A stretch of 13,049 nt of DNA from Holosporales bacterium (GTDB lineage: Bacteria; Pseudomonadota; Alphaproteobacteria; BNTO01), in contig JAISXM010000025.1 of assembly GCA_031270515.1 (NCBI GenBank), forward strand, positions 1 to 13,049. Reading direction: 5' to 3'. Each line of letters opens with the position of its first letter. The first letter of the stretch is position 1. Made by a program: the position numbers and the translations under genes. Shown piece after piece: positions 6,398-13,049 of this stretch. Under the pieces are notes generated by a model. That model was not told the DNA's origin. It ran no database searches and saw only the letters and a list, made by a program, of their open reading frames with translations.

Positions 6398-6805
6398 ATG
6401 GGGTATATAGTAAACGATTGGCCGTTCATTGTGATTCAAGGAGTAGATGTGGATAAAGACTCAATTTATTTGTTGGGTCTAGAAGAGGAGGGTTGGGTGC
6501 CAAAGATAGTATCCCATTTCGTTGTTACGCATCCGCTGGGCATGCATGCTCGCGTTTGCTCAAAATGGATTAAATTTATCCAAAAACTTAGGTCAATTGA
6601 TATGTCCGACGTCCAAGAGTGGGCGTGGCTTGAGTACGAAGGGCGCTCTATTCCTGCGGATTCGTTGTTCAAGCTCCTGGAGGCGCGCATCCCATGTGGC
6701 GCAGAATTTGACCTTGTCTTGGACGATAGTTGTTTATATGATGTTCAAGTTGGAAAGGAACTTGCGCACGTAATTAGTTTGGAGGCGTTTGAGCTTCCGT
6801 CCTGA
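6398..6805 (+). CDS. HPr family phosphocarrier protein with N-terminal extension
   Basis: HPr shuttles phosphate from enzyme I to EIIA proteins. The motif VVTHPLGMHAR contains the phosphorylated histidine H50 (numbered from the 6398 start), and S89 in ADSLFKLL sits where HPr kinase modifies family members. The start is uncertain. ATG 6398 is chosen because the bases before it match the leader of the GAPDH gene; ATG 6386 adds four residues. GTG 6497, preceded by AGGAGGG, would give a 102-residue protein closer to ordinary HPr length (about 85-90) and would drop 33 residues (MGYIVNDWPF onward) that are not part of the HPr fold. It lies between EIIA and GAPDH, with palindromic elements on both sides. 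Confidence 0.9.
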   Translation: MGYIVNDWPFIVIQGVDVDKDSIYLLGLEEEGWVPKIVSHFVVTHPLGMHARVCSKWIKFIQKLRSIDMSDVQEWAWLEYEGRSIPADSLFKLLEARIPCGAEFDLVLDDSCLYDVQVGKELAHVISLEAFELPS

Positions 6806-6868
6806 TTTTGTGGTGAGAAGCCTTCTTCCGTTCGTTTGTAGAAGCTTCCGTCTTGATTTTTTTTGTGG
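6792..6868 (+). repeat. Direct repeat of the HPr 3' end
   Basis: AGCTTCCGTCCTGATTTTG (from 6792), which spans the HPr stop codon, recurs as AGCTTCCGTCTTGATTTT (from 6843). Both copies are followed by T or G bases and GTGG. The second copy leads directly into the left arm of palindromic element copy 2. The duplicated stop region suggests a rearrangement when that element arrived or inverted. Confidence 0.75.
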
Positions 6869-7016
6869 GGTATATATACCCAATCACAAAAAGAATTAGC
6901 AGCAGGAGTTTCGGATAACGGGCGCAGAGCTGTACTAAACGTACTGCTCAAGCCCGGGATTCGAAACGACGAACTGATAAACTTTTTGTGTTTGGGTATA
7001 TACCGGGTCCCCATAA
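6868..7016 (-). repeat. Palindromic element, copy 2, inverted (between HPr and GAPDH)
   Basis: Read on the minus strand, this shows the same arms as copy 1: CACAAAAAG, TTTATCAGTTCGTCG and TTTCGAATCC, then CCGAAACTCCTGCTGCTAAT and TCTTTTTGTG. The core has hairpin A only (6927-6949, GAGCTGTAC paired with GTACTGCTC), enclosed by GGGC/GCCC, and lacks hairpin B. Both outer ends are palindromic, GGGTATATATACCC (6868-6881) and GGTATATACC (6995-7004). The flank to its right, from TCCCCATAAC on, matches the flank to the right of copy 1 in the same orientation, so the inside is inverted relative to the outside. Confidence 0.9.
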
Positions 7017-7093
7017 CAAACAAATTGAAGCTCGTTGTATTACAAGGTTTAGGCTAGAATAAAAAATCAAATTGTTTTTATGGGAAGGTATAT

Positions 7094-8194
7094 ATGGCGT
7101 TAAAAATCGCAATCAATGGTTTTGGTCGAATTGGTCGCATGGTATTGCGAGCTCTCCATGAAAGGAGTGTCTTTAAGTTTCTAGATTTGCCCGACATTCA
7201 AGGGGCGATTCGTGTCGTCGCAATCAACGACCTGGCTCCAGTCGACGCAAATGTGCATCTGTTCAAATACGACTCCGTGCACGGGCGCTTCCTTGCTCCG
7301 ATTGAAACGAAGACTGAAAACGCGCATGAGCTTCACCCAATGTGCCGTGGCACAATGGACATCGGATTCGGGGACATGCTGCTGTTTCAGGAGCCGCAGC
7401 CCGAAAAGCTCCCCTGGGAGGACTTGGATATTGACGTTGTGTTCGAGTGCTCTGGCCGTTTTACCAGCCGGGACCTTGCTGCACAGCATTTGACCGGCGG
7501 CGCCAAGCGAGTGCTAATTTCCGCGCCGGGTGAGAATGCCGATATCACGGTAGTTTATGGTGTGAATCAGGAGAGCATAAAGCAAGAGCACACGGTTATA
7601 TCAAATGCGTCGTGTACCACTAACTGTTTGGCTCCTATTGTAAAGGTATTGAACGACGCCGTTGGCATTGAGTGCGGGCATATGACAACTATACATTCGT
7701 ATACCGGCGACCAACGGACAGTGGATACGGTCCACAAGGACCTGCGCAGAGCGCGCGCCGCCGCAGTGTCGATGATTCCGACTTCGACGGGCGCAGCAAA
7801 GGCGGTCGGCTTGGTGCTTCCGGAGTTGGCGGGGCGCTTGGATGGCGTGGCGATTCGGGTGCCGACGGCGAATGTATCTGCGGTGGATCTGTCGTTTATT
7901 GCGGCAAAGTCAACCAGTGCAAGAGAGCTGAATGAGGCGCTGGCTGTTGCGGCGAAGAATGAGTTGCTGGGGGTGCTTGAGTTTTGTAATGAACCTTTGG
8001 TTTCCGTCGACTTTAACCATAACTTTAATAGCGCTACGGTAGATGCCTCGCAAACAAGGGTTATCGACAAATTTGGGCGCCTGTGCAGGGTCTTTGCGTG
8101 GTACGATAATGAATGGGGCTTTTCAAACCGAATGCTGGACGTAGCTGCGTTTATGCAGAACCAGAAGAAAGGGGCTTTTTTGAACTGGTTGTAA
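7094..8194 (+). CDS. gap: Type I glyceraldehyde-3-phosphate dehydrogenase
   Basis: GAPDH oxidises and phosphorylates glyceraldehyde-3-phosphate with NAD in glycolysis, or runs in reverse. The 366-residue protein starts with the Rossmann motif GFGRIG (9-14). ND at 45-46 suggests NAD preference. The catalytic cysteine is C174 in SNASCTTN, with H201 in HSYTGDQ as its base. STGAAKAVG (231-239) and the closing WYDNEWGFSNRM are intact. It is about 30 residues longer than usual, with extra residues near 25-40 and 70-110 and at the C-terminus. GGAAGG precedes the ATG at a good distance. The leader shares a stretch with the region before HPr. All catalytic residues are present, so it should be active. 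Confidence 0.98.
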   Translation: MALKIAINGFGRIGRMVLRALHERSVFKFLDLPDIQGAIRVVAINDLAPVDANVHLFKYDSVHGRFLAPIETKTENAHELHPMCRGTMDIGFGDMLLFQEPQPEKLPWEDLDIDVVFECSGRFTSRDLAAQHLTGGAKRVLISAPGENADITVVYGVNQESIKQEHTVISNASCTTNCLAPIVKVLNDAVGIECGHMTTIHSYTGDQRTVDTVHKDLRRARAAAVSMIPTSTGAAKAVGLVLPELAGRLDGVAIRVPTANVSAVDLSFIAAKSTSARELNEALAVAAKNELLGVLEFCNEPLVSVDFNHNFNSATVDASQTRVIDKFGRLCRVFAWYDNEWGFSNRMLDVAAFMQNQKKGAFLNWL

Positions 8195-8199
8195 AGGCG

Positions 8200-8315
8200 C
8201 TTGCTGGTTAGCTGTTGGCTTGCGTGAGAAGTAGAGCTTGCTATGGGGAGCTTGCTGGTTACAGGCGGCTTACTAGTTAGAGGTAGCGATTGCTGGTTGT
8301 AGAGTGGCTTGTGGA
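8200..8315 (+). repeat. Degenerate ~18-20 bp tandem repeats after GAPDH
   Basis: Units beginning GCTTGC or GCTTAC recur every 14-20 bases; GCTTGCTGGTTA occurs twice exactly (about 8200 and 8250) and GATTGCTGGTTG once more. The array fills most of the 168-base gap between GAPDH and dnaG. I see no terminator or separate promoter in it. Confidence 0.6.
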
Positions 8316-8362
8316 CGTCCGTATACGCCTTTTTGCAACTACGGATTCTAAGGAGTGCGGAA

Positions 8363-10180
8363 ATGAACGACACCTTTGACCGAGCCAAACAAGATATCTT
8401 AGCAAGAACGTCGCTCGTAGAGCTAATAGGGCTCGACGTGCGCTTACAGAAGAGGGGTGGGCACTACGTTGGTTTATGCCCGTTCCATCAAGAAAAGACG
8501 CCATCCTTCACCGTAGATGAGCGCAACGGATTCTACCACTGCTTTGGTTGCGGCGCTCATGGGGATGCGTTCAGCTACGTGATAAACAAACAGAACATTT
8601 CTTTCAAAGAAGCGCTGGCGTTGCTAGCAGATAAAGCCGGCGTGCAGCTGCCTGCGTTTTCCTCCCGCTCTGCCTCTCCTAAGCAGCAGCTTCGTAAAAC
8701 GCAAGCCGATGAAGCGAAGCAGTTGCTGATTGATGTGCACCGTTTGGCCGCGGAGTATTTTAATGTGACGTTGCGGAATGGCCCTAAGGCAGCAGTCGCC
8801 CGGCAATATCTGCAAAAGCGACAAGTTAATGAGCAAACAATAGAGCAGTTTAAACTCGGGTATGGGGATGGAGGGCTGACTAAGTACCTCATAAGCATGT
8901 CATATAGTGAAGAGACGCTACTCAAGGCAGGAGTATCCCTCCGCGATGACAAAACGCAACAACTTCGCGATCGCTTTTTGCACAGGTTAATGTTCCCCAT
9001 TTTCGATATAAAAAACCGCCCGATTGCGTTTGGAGGGAGGACGCTGGATGATAACAACCCTAATATTCCAAAGTATTTAAATTCCCAAGAAACGGATATT
9101 TACCACAAAGGACACAACTTATATAACTTGCACAATGCAATCAAGCATGCGAGAGAAAAAGGCCTAGTCCTCGTTGAAGGATACATGGACGTCATAGCCA
9201 TGGTTTCGCACGGTTTCGAGCAGTCAGTTGCTGCGTTGGGGACGGCGCTGACTGAGACACAAATCCTGACGTTGTGGAAGTATTGCGAACGCCCAACGTT
9301 GTGCTTCGACGGAGACGCGGCTGGCGTTCGCGCGTCGGTGCGTGTTGTGCGGCGTGTGTTGCCGTTGCTTAAGCCGGGGAATACGTTGTTTTTTTGTTAT
9401 TTGCCGCAAAATTTGGATCCGGACGAGCTGCTAAAGTCGCAAGGGGACGCCGCTATGCAGCAACATTTGGAGCAAACGCGGTCGCTTGTCGATGTGCTGT
9501 GGCAAGATATTGTTGCTGTGTATGAGCGAAAAAACCTGGGCAGAGAGAGTTGGGTGCCCGAGGACAAGGCCGCTTTAAAGAGGGACATCACGAACATTGT
9601 GACGCTAATTACAGATGCGGAAGTCCAGGCCTCGTATAAGCAGGCGTTGCTGGATAAGTTTGCCGCAATGCAACGGCGCCCTGTCCGCAACACAAGGCCA
9701 CTCGCGGCTGCTCAGTTGTCGCCACATTCCAAACCGCAAAAGATTGTGGGGCAAAAGATATTGCTGGGGATTGTGCTGAAGCGACCCGGATTATTGGCGG
9801 ATGTATATGAATTGCTGTCTATGGTAGATTTTGTTGATGCAAAGTTGTCTGATATAAAAAATTGGTTGCTCGATTGTAATGCGAACAATACATTTATAGA
9901 AGACAAACAAAATCAAGCTCAATGTGATGCGTATTTAGAGGGAATTGGTATCCCGTTGTTGCGAGTGCACGCGCCGTTCCTGTTTGACGATGATGTATCT
10001 TCGGAGTTAGTGTTAAAAAGATGGAAAGAAGTGTGGTTTTGTACTGAAGGCTATAGTATGATTAAGGGGGACTTTAAGCACCTTGGTAATACCCTCAAGC
10101 AGAATTTTGACGAAAAGCTGTGGGAGCAAATGAAGGCACTGTTTTTTAGTGTCGATTATTCAGATAAAAAATTTGATTAA
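8363..10180 (+). CDS. dnaG: DNA primase DnaG
   Basis: DnaG makes RNA primers at the replication fork with the DnaB helicase. The start at 8363 has AAGGAG upstream and gives the family N-terminus MNDTFDRAKQDILARTSLVE; an ORF from 8309 would add 18 unrelated residues. The 605-residue protein has, in order: the CHC2 zinc finger with C39, H42, C60 and C63; the RNA-polymerase-like core with FGGRTLDD (223-230) and PKYLNSQET (236-244); and the Toprim domain with E272 in VEGYMDV and D316/D318 in FDGDAAG. The C-terminal part (about 460-605) is the diverged helicase-binding region. Length and motifs are normal. rpoD follows 190 bases later, as in other Alphaproteobacteria. Confidence 0.98.
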   Translation: MNDTFDRAKQDILARTSLVELIGLDVRLQKRGGHYVGLCPFHQEKTPSFTVDERNGFYHCFGCGAHGDAFSYVINKQNISFKEALALLADKAGVQLPAFSSRSASPKQQLRKTQADEAKQLLIDVHRLAAEYFNVTLRNGPKAAVARQYLQKRQVNEQTIEQFKLGYGDGGLTKYLISMSYSEETLLKAGVSLRDDKTQQLRDRFLHRLMFPIFDIKNRPIAFGGRTLDDNNPNIPKYLNSQETDIYHKGHNLYNLHNAIKHAREKGLVLVEGYMDVIAMVSHGFEQSVAALGTALTETQILTLWKYCERPTLCFDGDAAGVRASVRVVRRVLPLLKPGNTLFFCYLPQNLDPDELLKSQGDAAMQQHLEQTRSLVDVLWQDIVAVYERKNLGRESWVPEDKAALKRDITNIVTLITDAEVQASYKQALLDKFAAMQRRPVRNTRPLAAAQLSPHSKPQKIVGQKILLGIVLKRPGLLADVYELLSMVDFVDAKLSDIKNWLLDCNANNTFIEDKQNQAQCDAYLEGIGIPLLRVHAPFLFDDDVSSELVLKRWKEVWFCTEGYSMIKGDFKHLGNTLKQNFDEKLWEQMKALFFSVDYSDKKFD

Positions 10181-10192
10181 CTCTAAATATGA

Positions 10193-10220
10193 TTGACTTT
10201 ATGTGCCTAAAATATAGAAT
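10193..10220 (+). promoter_or_regulatory. Sigma70-type promoter upstream of rpoD
   Basis: TTGACT (10193-10198) and TAGAAT (10215-10220) are 16 bases apart, each one base from consensus. Transcription would begin near 10227, giving a leader of about 145 bases. A perfect palindrome ACCTATAGGT (10224-10233) sits at the expected start point and could be an operator. A small hairpin (10304-10321, GCGCGT with ATGCGC) lies further down the leader. Confidence 0.6.
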
Positions 10221-10322
10221 AGTACCTATAGGTGAATAATAGACAATATGGATGTCGTCGTAATGCGTTGGAGTTGTAATACAATAAAATAAATCGAAGT
10301 TGGGCGCGTCAATTAATGCGCG

Positions 10323-10369
10323 AAGCATGGTAACGGAGAGCAATAAAAGCATGGTAACGGAGAGCAATA
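10323..10369 (+). repeat. Perfect 24-bp tandem duplication carrying the rpoD ribosome site
   Basis: AAGCATGGTAACGGAGAGCA plus ATA occurs at 10323-10345 and again at 10347-10369, a period of 24. The second copy supplies the GGAGAG ribosome site for rpoD, seven bases before its ATG. The first copy is an identical, displaced ribosome site. Confidence 0.92.
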
Positions 10370-10374
10370 TATGA
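10327..10374 (+). CDS. Possible leader peptide overlapping the rpoD start
   Basis: Because the duplication is 24 bases, ATG 10327 opens a 15-codon frame, MVTESNKSMVTESNI, that runs through both copies and ends at TGA 10372-10374. That stop overlaps the rpoD ATG at 10371 as ATGA, the classic layout for translational coupling. A second ATG at 10351 gives the 7-residue form. No strong ribosome site precedes ATG 10327, but the first GGAGAG is correctly placed for ATG 10351. Whether it is translated is unknown. Confidence 0.4.
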   Translation: MVTESNKSMVTESNI

Positions 10375-12269
10375 GTTTTAATAATTCCGACTACATTCCG
10401 GAAACAGATGAATCACGAGAAGACAGCACGCTAACTGACTTCGCAAAGGCGTCGCCAGGGTTAAAGAAGTTGATCGCGATGGGAAAAGAGCGCGGCTACA
10501 TAACCTACGAAGAGCTGAATGAGTCTATTCCTGAAGGGAGTATGACGTCTGACCAAATGGAAGAAGCCATGGTCATGTTCTCGGACATGGGGGTCAGCTT
10601 AGTTGACGGAGATGAGATCGACGCGCAATTTTTAGATGATTTCTCGGATATGAGTGAGCTGTCGACTTTTTCTGCGGATGAACAGGCTACAGAGGAAGAA
10701 CAGGAGGAAGTAGATCGGAGGGATGACCCGGTTCGCATGTATTTGCGAGAAATGGGGAACGTGGAATTGTTGTCCCGGGATGGCGAAATCGCGATCGCAA
10801 TGCGCATTGAGGCGGGGCGGGAACAGATGATTGCTGGCTTGTGCGAGAGCCCTATTACGGCGGAGCTGTTCAGCAAGTGGAATATATTGCTGACGGGAAA
10901 AAAACTGTACATTCGTGATTTAATTGCTCTTGATACGAATAATGACGAGACGAGGAGGCCGGATACGGATTTCGTAGATGCTGACGATGGGAGGGAAGTC
11001 GAAGCGACCGTTGAAAAGCCGTCTGATGAAGAGGACGCCATCCGCACCAGGGTTTCCATTTATTTGGACAATTACTGCACTCAGTACAAATCCTTGGAGG
11101 CCGTTCAGCAGGCGTTTATTGCAAAACATAAAAACATGCGCTGGGACAAAGACGAGGTTTATCAAGCGGAAAAATTGGCGACGATAGATTCCTTCAAAAA
11201 GATGCGCTTGCATGAGTTGCGTTTGGATGAATTGATGAAGGCGCACAGCGATATCGTGCGGCGCGTCGTTACGCTGGAGACGGCATTACTTCAAAAAGCA
11301 GAGAAAATGGGAGTGAAGCGCGAGGCGTTCCTTGAGTTCTTCGGGCATGCAGAGTATGACCAGGCGTGGTTGGATAATTTGAAAAAGAAGGGGACCAAGA
11401 ACGTTGCGGCATTTGTGAAGGAACATTTGCCCGAGCTTGTGGCGTTTGTGCAAACCGTGGACGATATTCGGCAAAATACGCGGCTTCCGTTCAACGATTT
11501 TCGCAATTTGATTATTGTGATGCAAAAGGGCGAGCGCGAAGCTACGCACGCGAAGAAGCAGATGATTGAGGCGAATTTGCGTTTGGTGATTTCTATTGCG
11601 AAGAAGTACACAAATAGAGGGTTGCAGTTTTTAGATTTGATCCAAGAGGGCAATATTGGGCTAATGAAAGCGGTGGATAAGTTTGAGTATAAGCGAGGGT
11701 ATAAGTTTTCGACATACGCAACTTGGTGGATTCGTCAGGCGATTACGCGGTCGATTGCAGATCAAGCTCGGACGATTCGCATTCCTGTACATATGATAGA
11801 GACCATTAACAAGATTGTGCGCACGTCCAGGCAGATGATTCATGAGATTGGGCGCGAACCAACGCCGGAAGAGTTGTCGGAGCGCTTGGGGTTGCCGCTC
11901 GAAAAGATACGCAAAGTGCTGAAAATTGCGAAGGAGCCTGTGAGTTTGGAGACTCCGATCGGGGACGAGGAAGACAGCCATTTGGGCGATTTTATCGAAG
12001 ACAAGAATGTTGTGCTGCCCATTGAGGCCGCGATGCAGGCCAACCTGCGGGATACGACTACGCGCATTTTGGCGACGCTTACTCCGAGGGAGGAGAGAGT
12101 GCTGCGGATGCGCTTTGGGATCGGCATGCATACGGACCACACGTTGGAGGAAGTCGGGCAGCAGTTTTCCGTGACGAGGGAGCGCATTCGTCAGATTGAG
12201 GCGAAGGCTCTACGCAAGTTGAAGCATCCGAGTAGGTCGAGGAAGTTGCGGAGTTTTTTGGAAGCATGA
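10371..12269 (+). CDS. rpoD: Primary sigma factor RpoD (sigma-70)
   Basis: RpoD directs RNA polymerase to housekeeping promoters. The 632-residue protein has an acidic region 1.1 (about 22-115) and region 1.2 with DDPVRMYLREMG (118-129). A long non-conserved segment follows (about 155-390). Regions 2.1-2.4 come next: NLRLVISIAKKY, LDLIQEGNIGLMKAVDKF, then YKFSTYATWWIRQAITR (444-460), which melts and reads the -10. Regions 3 and 4 end in the helix-turn-helix TLEEVGQQFSVTRERIRQIE (591-610), which reads the -35. GGAGAG lies seven bases before the ATG. It lies downstream of dnaG with its own promoter. The stop is followed within a base by palindromic element copy 3. Confidence 0.98.
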   Translation: MSFNNSDYIPETDESREDSTLTDFAKASPGLKKLIAMGKERGYITYEELNESIPEGSMTSDQMEEAMVMFSDMGVSLVDGDEIDAQFLDDFSDMSELSTFSADEQATEEEQEEVDRRDDPVRMYLREMGNVELLSRDGEIAIAMRIEAGREQMIAGLCESPITAELFSKWNILLTGKKLYIRDLIALDTNNDETRRPDTDFVDADDGREVEATVEKPSDEEDAIRTRVSIYLDNYCTQYKSLEAVQQAFIAKHKNMRWDKDEVYQAEKLATIDSFKKMRLHELRLDELMKAHSDIVRRVVTLETALLQKAEKMGVKREAFLEFFGHAEYDQAWLDNLKKKGTKNVAAFVKEHLPELVAFVQTVDDIRQNTRLPFNDFRNLIIVMQKGEREATHAKKQMIEANLRLVISIAKKYTNRGLQFLDLIQEGNIGLMKAVDKFEYKRGYKFSTYATWWIRQAITRSIADQARTIRIPVHMIETINKIVRTSRQMIHEIGREPTPEELSERLGLPLEKIRKVLKIAKEPVSLETPIGDEEDSHLGDFIEDKNVVLPIEAAMQANLRDTTTRILATLTPREERVLRMRFGIGMHTDHTLEEVGQQFSVTRERIRQIEAKALRKLKHPSRSRKLRSFLEA

Positions 12270-12270
12270 G

Positions 12271-12497
12271 TATCCAAGCACAACAAGTTTATCAGTTCGT
12301 CGTTTCGAATCCCAAGTCGGATGCCCATTCAACAAGTTGAATGGGGGCCCGGTCGAGTGCCCATTCAACTAGTTGAATGGGGTCCCGGGCGAGTGCCCAT
12401 TCAACAAGTTGAATGGGGTCCCGGGCTTGCTATCCAAAACTCCTGCGGCTAATTCTTATTTGTGGTTGGGTATAGACCGGATCACTATAAAAACAAT
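12271..12497 (+). repeat. Palindromic element, copy 3 (after rpoD)
   Basis: It begins right after the rpoD stop with GTATCC, then GCACAACAAG, TTTATCAGTTCGTCG and TTTCGAATCC as the left arm. The right arm is CCAAAACTCCTGCGGC, TAATTC, TTATTTGTGG and TTGGGTATAGACC. The core holds three hairpin B units instead of one and has no hairpin A. The right flank ATCACTATAAAAACAATTT is related to the flanks after copies 1 and 2. No gene follows closely. Confidence 0.88.
12322..12429 (+). repeat. Three 36-bp hairpin cassettes inside copy 3
   Basis: Hairpins at 12324-12345, 12360-12381 and 12396-12417 repeat with an exact 36-base period. Each has ten-base arms CCCATTCAAC and GTTGAATGGG around two central bases: AA, TA and AA in order. 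Each is followed by GG(T/G)CCCGG and a short linker. The middle unit is identical in its hairpin to the single one in copy 1. Confidence 0.93.
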
Positions 12498-12897
12498 TTA
12501 TTCTTTATACTAGATTGAGGTTTGCATTACGATTAGTTTCAAATAAATGGTGCTACATCATCACAGCTCAAGAAATATTGATAAAGTAAATTGGTAAAAG
12601 TGGTTGCATTGTTAACCTTTGCAATGACATAATTAAGATTGGGCATAGCGCTCCACCGCACGCCCCCTGGGTGGGTGGGGGTTAGGGATGGCTACTATAG
12701 CATAAAAAACGCGTTTTGTCAATACAAAACTGCAAATTAAAAACGGAAGATCTGCTTGTGTTTTTTTTGCTATACACAGAAGATTGATAAGAAGAACGTC
12801 TTTATACACATGCGTAATGTTGATCTTTTATTATAAATAGTATATCGTTAATAATAAGAGATGGCTCCGTTGCACGGCCTTTCTATGGAAGCTACGT
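12498..12897. other. Gene-free region between the element and radC, with a G-quadruplex motif
   Basis: No ORF or known RNA gene is supported. Features seen: on the plus strand at 12669-12687, four runs of at least three G (GGGTGGGTGGGGGTTAGGG), preceded by CCCCC that could instead pair with GGGGG; a perfect palindrome AAAACGCGTTTT (12706-12717); and TTTTGT/ACAAAA just after it. I could not find a convincing radC promoter. An unrecognised small RNA is possible. Confidence 0.5.
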
Positions 12898-13049
12898 ATG
12901 CCGCCACATTACGCTGGGCACAGAGAGCGTCTGCGAAAGCGCTTCCGCGAGTCACAGGGAAAGGCGCTGAGCGATTATGAGATATTGGAATTGTTCCTCC
13001 ACTTATCGATTCCTCGCAAAGATACCAAAGCAATCGCGAAAGCACTGAT
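12898..13049 (+). CDS. radC: DNA repair protein RadC family, N-terminal part (continues past window)
   Basis: Fifty codons are visible: MPPHYAGHRERLRKRF, then SDYEILELFLHLSIPRKDTK and AIAKAL. The GHRERLR..F start and the DYE.LELLL..IPR.D.K..AKAL helix-hairpin-helix-like block are the standard N-terminus of RadC/JAB-domain proteins. The ATG at 12898 has GGAAG six bases upstream and no better in-frame start before a stop. The catalytic JAMM metalloprotease-like domain would lie beyond the edge. Despite the name, RadC's role in repair is doubtful in the species tested. Confidence 0.9.
   Translation, partial: MPPHYAGHRERLRKRFRESQGKALSDYEILELFLHLSIPRKDTKAIAKAL

Noticed and set aside
7567..8388. 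273-residue minus-strand ORF
   Set aside because: It lies opposite GAPDH and the repeat-filled gap; its composition mirrors the GAPDH codons and it has no recognisable domain.
10505..12267. Several long minus-strand ORFs opposite rpoD
   Set aside because: They are shadows of an unmistakable rpoD reading frame.
12322..12429. CRISPR-like regular 36-bp repeats
   Set aside because: The units are contiguous with no unique spacers and no cas genes nearby; they are tandem palindromes.

Overview
The window looks like part of the chromosome of a host-associated alphaproteobacterium with a reduced, repeat-laden genome. The class is indicated by the FYDLNR-type zinc-ribbon protein (a family essentially confined to Alphaproteobacteria), the alphaproteobacterial form of RlmN (CHTGTQ motif), the incomplete PTS (a mannose-type EIIA plus HPr) and the dnaG-rpoD pair. 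A eukaryote-style two-repeat Myb protein, a large secreted protein of unknown type, a decayed transposase and many palindromic repeats point to an intracellular bacterium, perhaps of a protist. An order such as Holosporales is plausible, but that is inference.

Layout. (1) 1-1862, minus: a large secreted protein of unknown function that runs off the left edge; it is easily missed because its stop lies outside the window. (2) 2084-2609, minus: three tandem proline tRNA genes reading GGG, CGG and TGG, behind one clear promoter. (3) 2882-3448, plus: a Myb/SANT protein with a signal-like N-terminus, followed by an exact-period 21-bp repeat array that runs into the 3' end of rlmN. (4) 3665-5158, minus: a two-gene operon, FYDLNR-type protein then rlmN, the latter with an unusual acidic insertion. 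(5) about 5327-5759, plus: an ISAs1-type transposase remnant. (6) 5765-8194, plus: EIIA(Man), HPr and GAPDH, separated by copies of a palindromic element. (7) 8363-12269, plus: dnaG and rpoD, the latter preceded by its own promoter and a duplicated 24-bp leader encoding a short peptide whose stop overlaps the rpoD start. (8) 12270-12897: a third palindromic element with three 36-bp hairpin cassettes, then gene-free DNA with a G-quadruplex motif. (9) 12898 to the right edge, plus: the start of radC.

How the genes fit together. EIIA and HPr would form a regulatory phosphorelay rather than a sugar transporter, and they sit beside a glycolytic enzyme. DnaG and RpoD are the usual replication/transcription pair. 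RlmN modifies rRNA and tRNA. The secreted protein and the Myb protein are the accessory, possibly host-directed, genes.

The two signals most worth following are the Myb protein with its export-like N-terminus, and the modular palindromic element. That element has three copies here, with shared arms, exchangeable hairpin cores and one copy whose inside is inverted relative to its flank.
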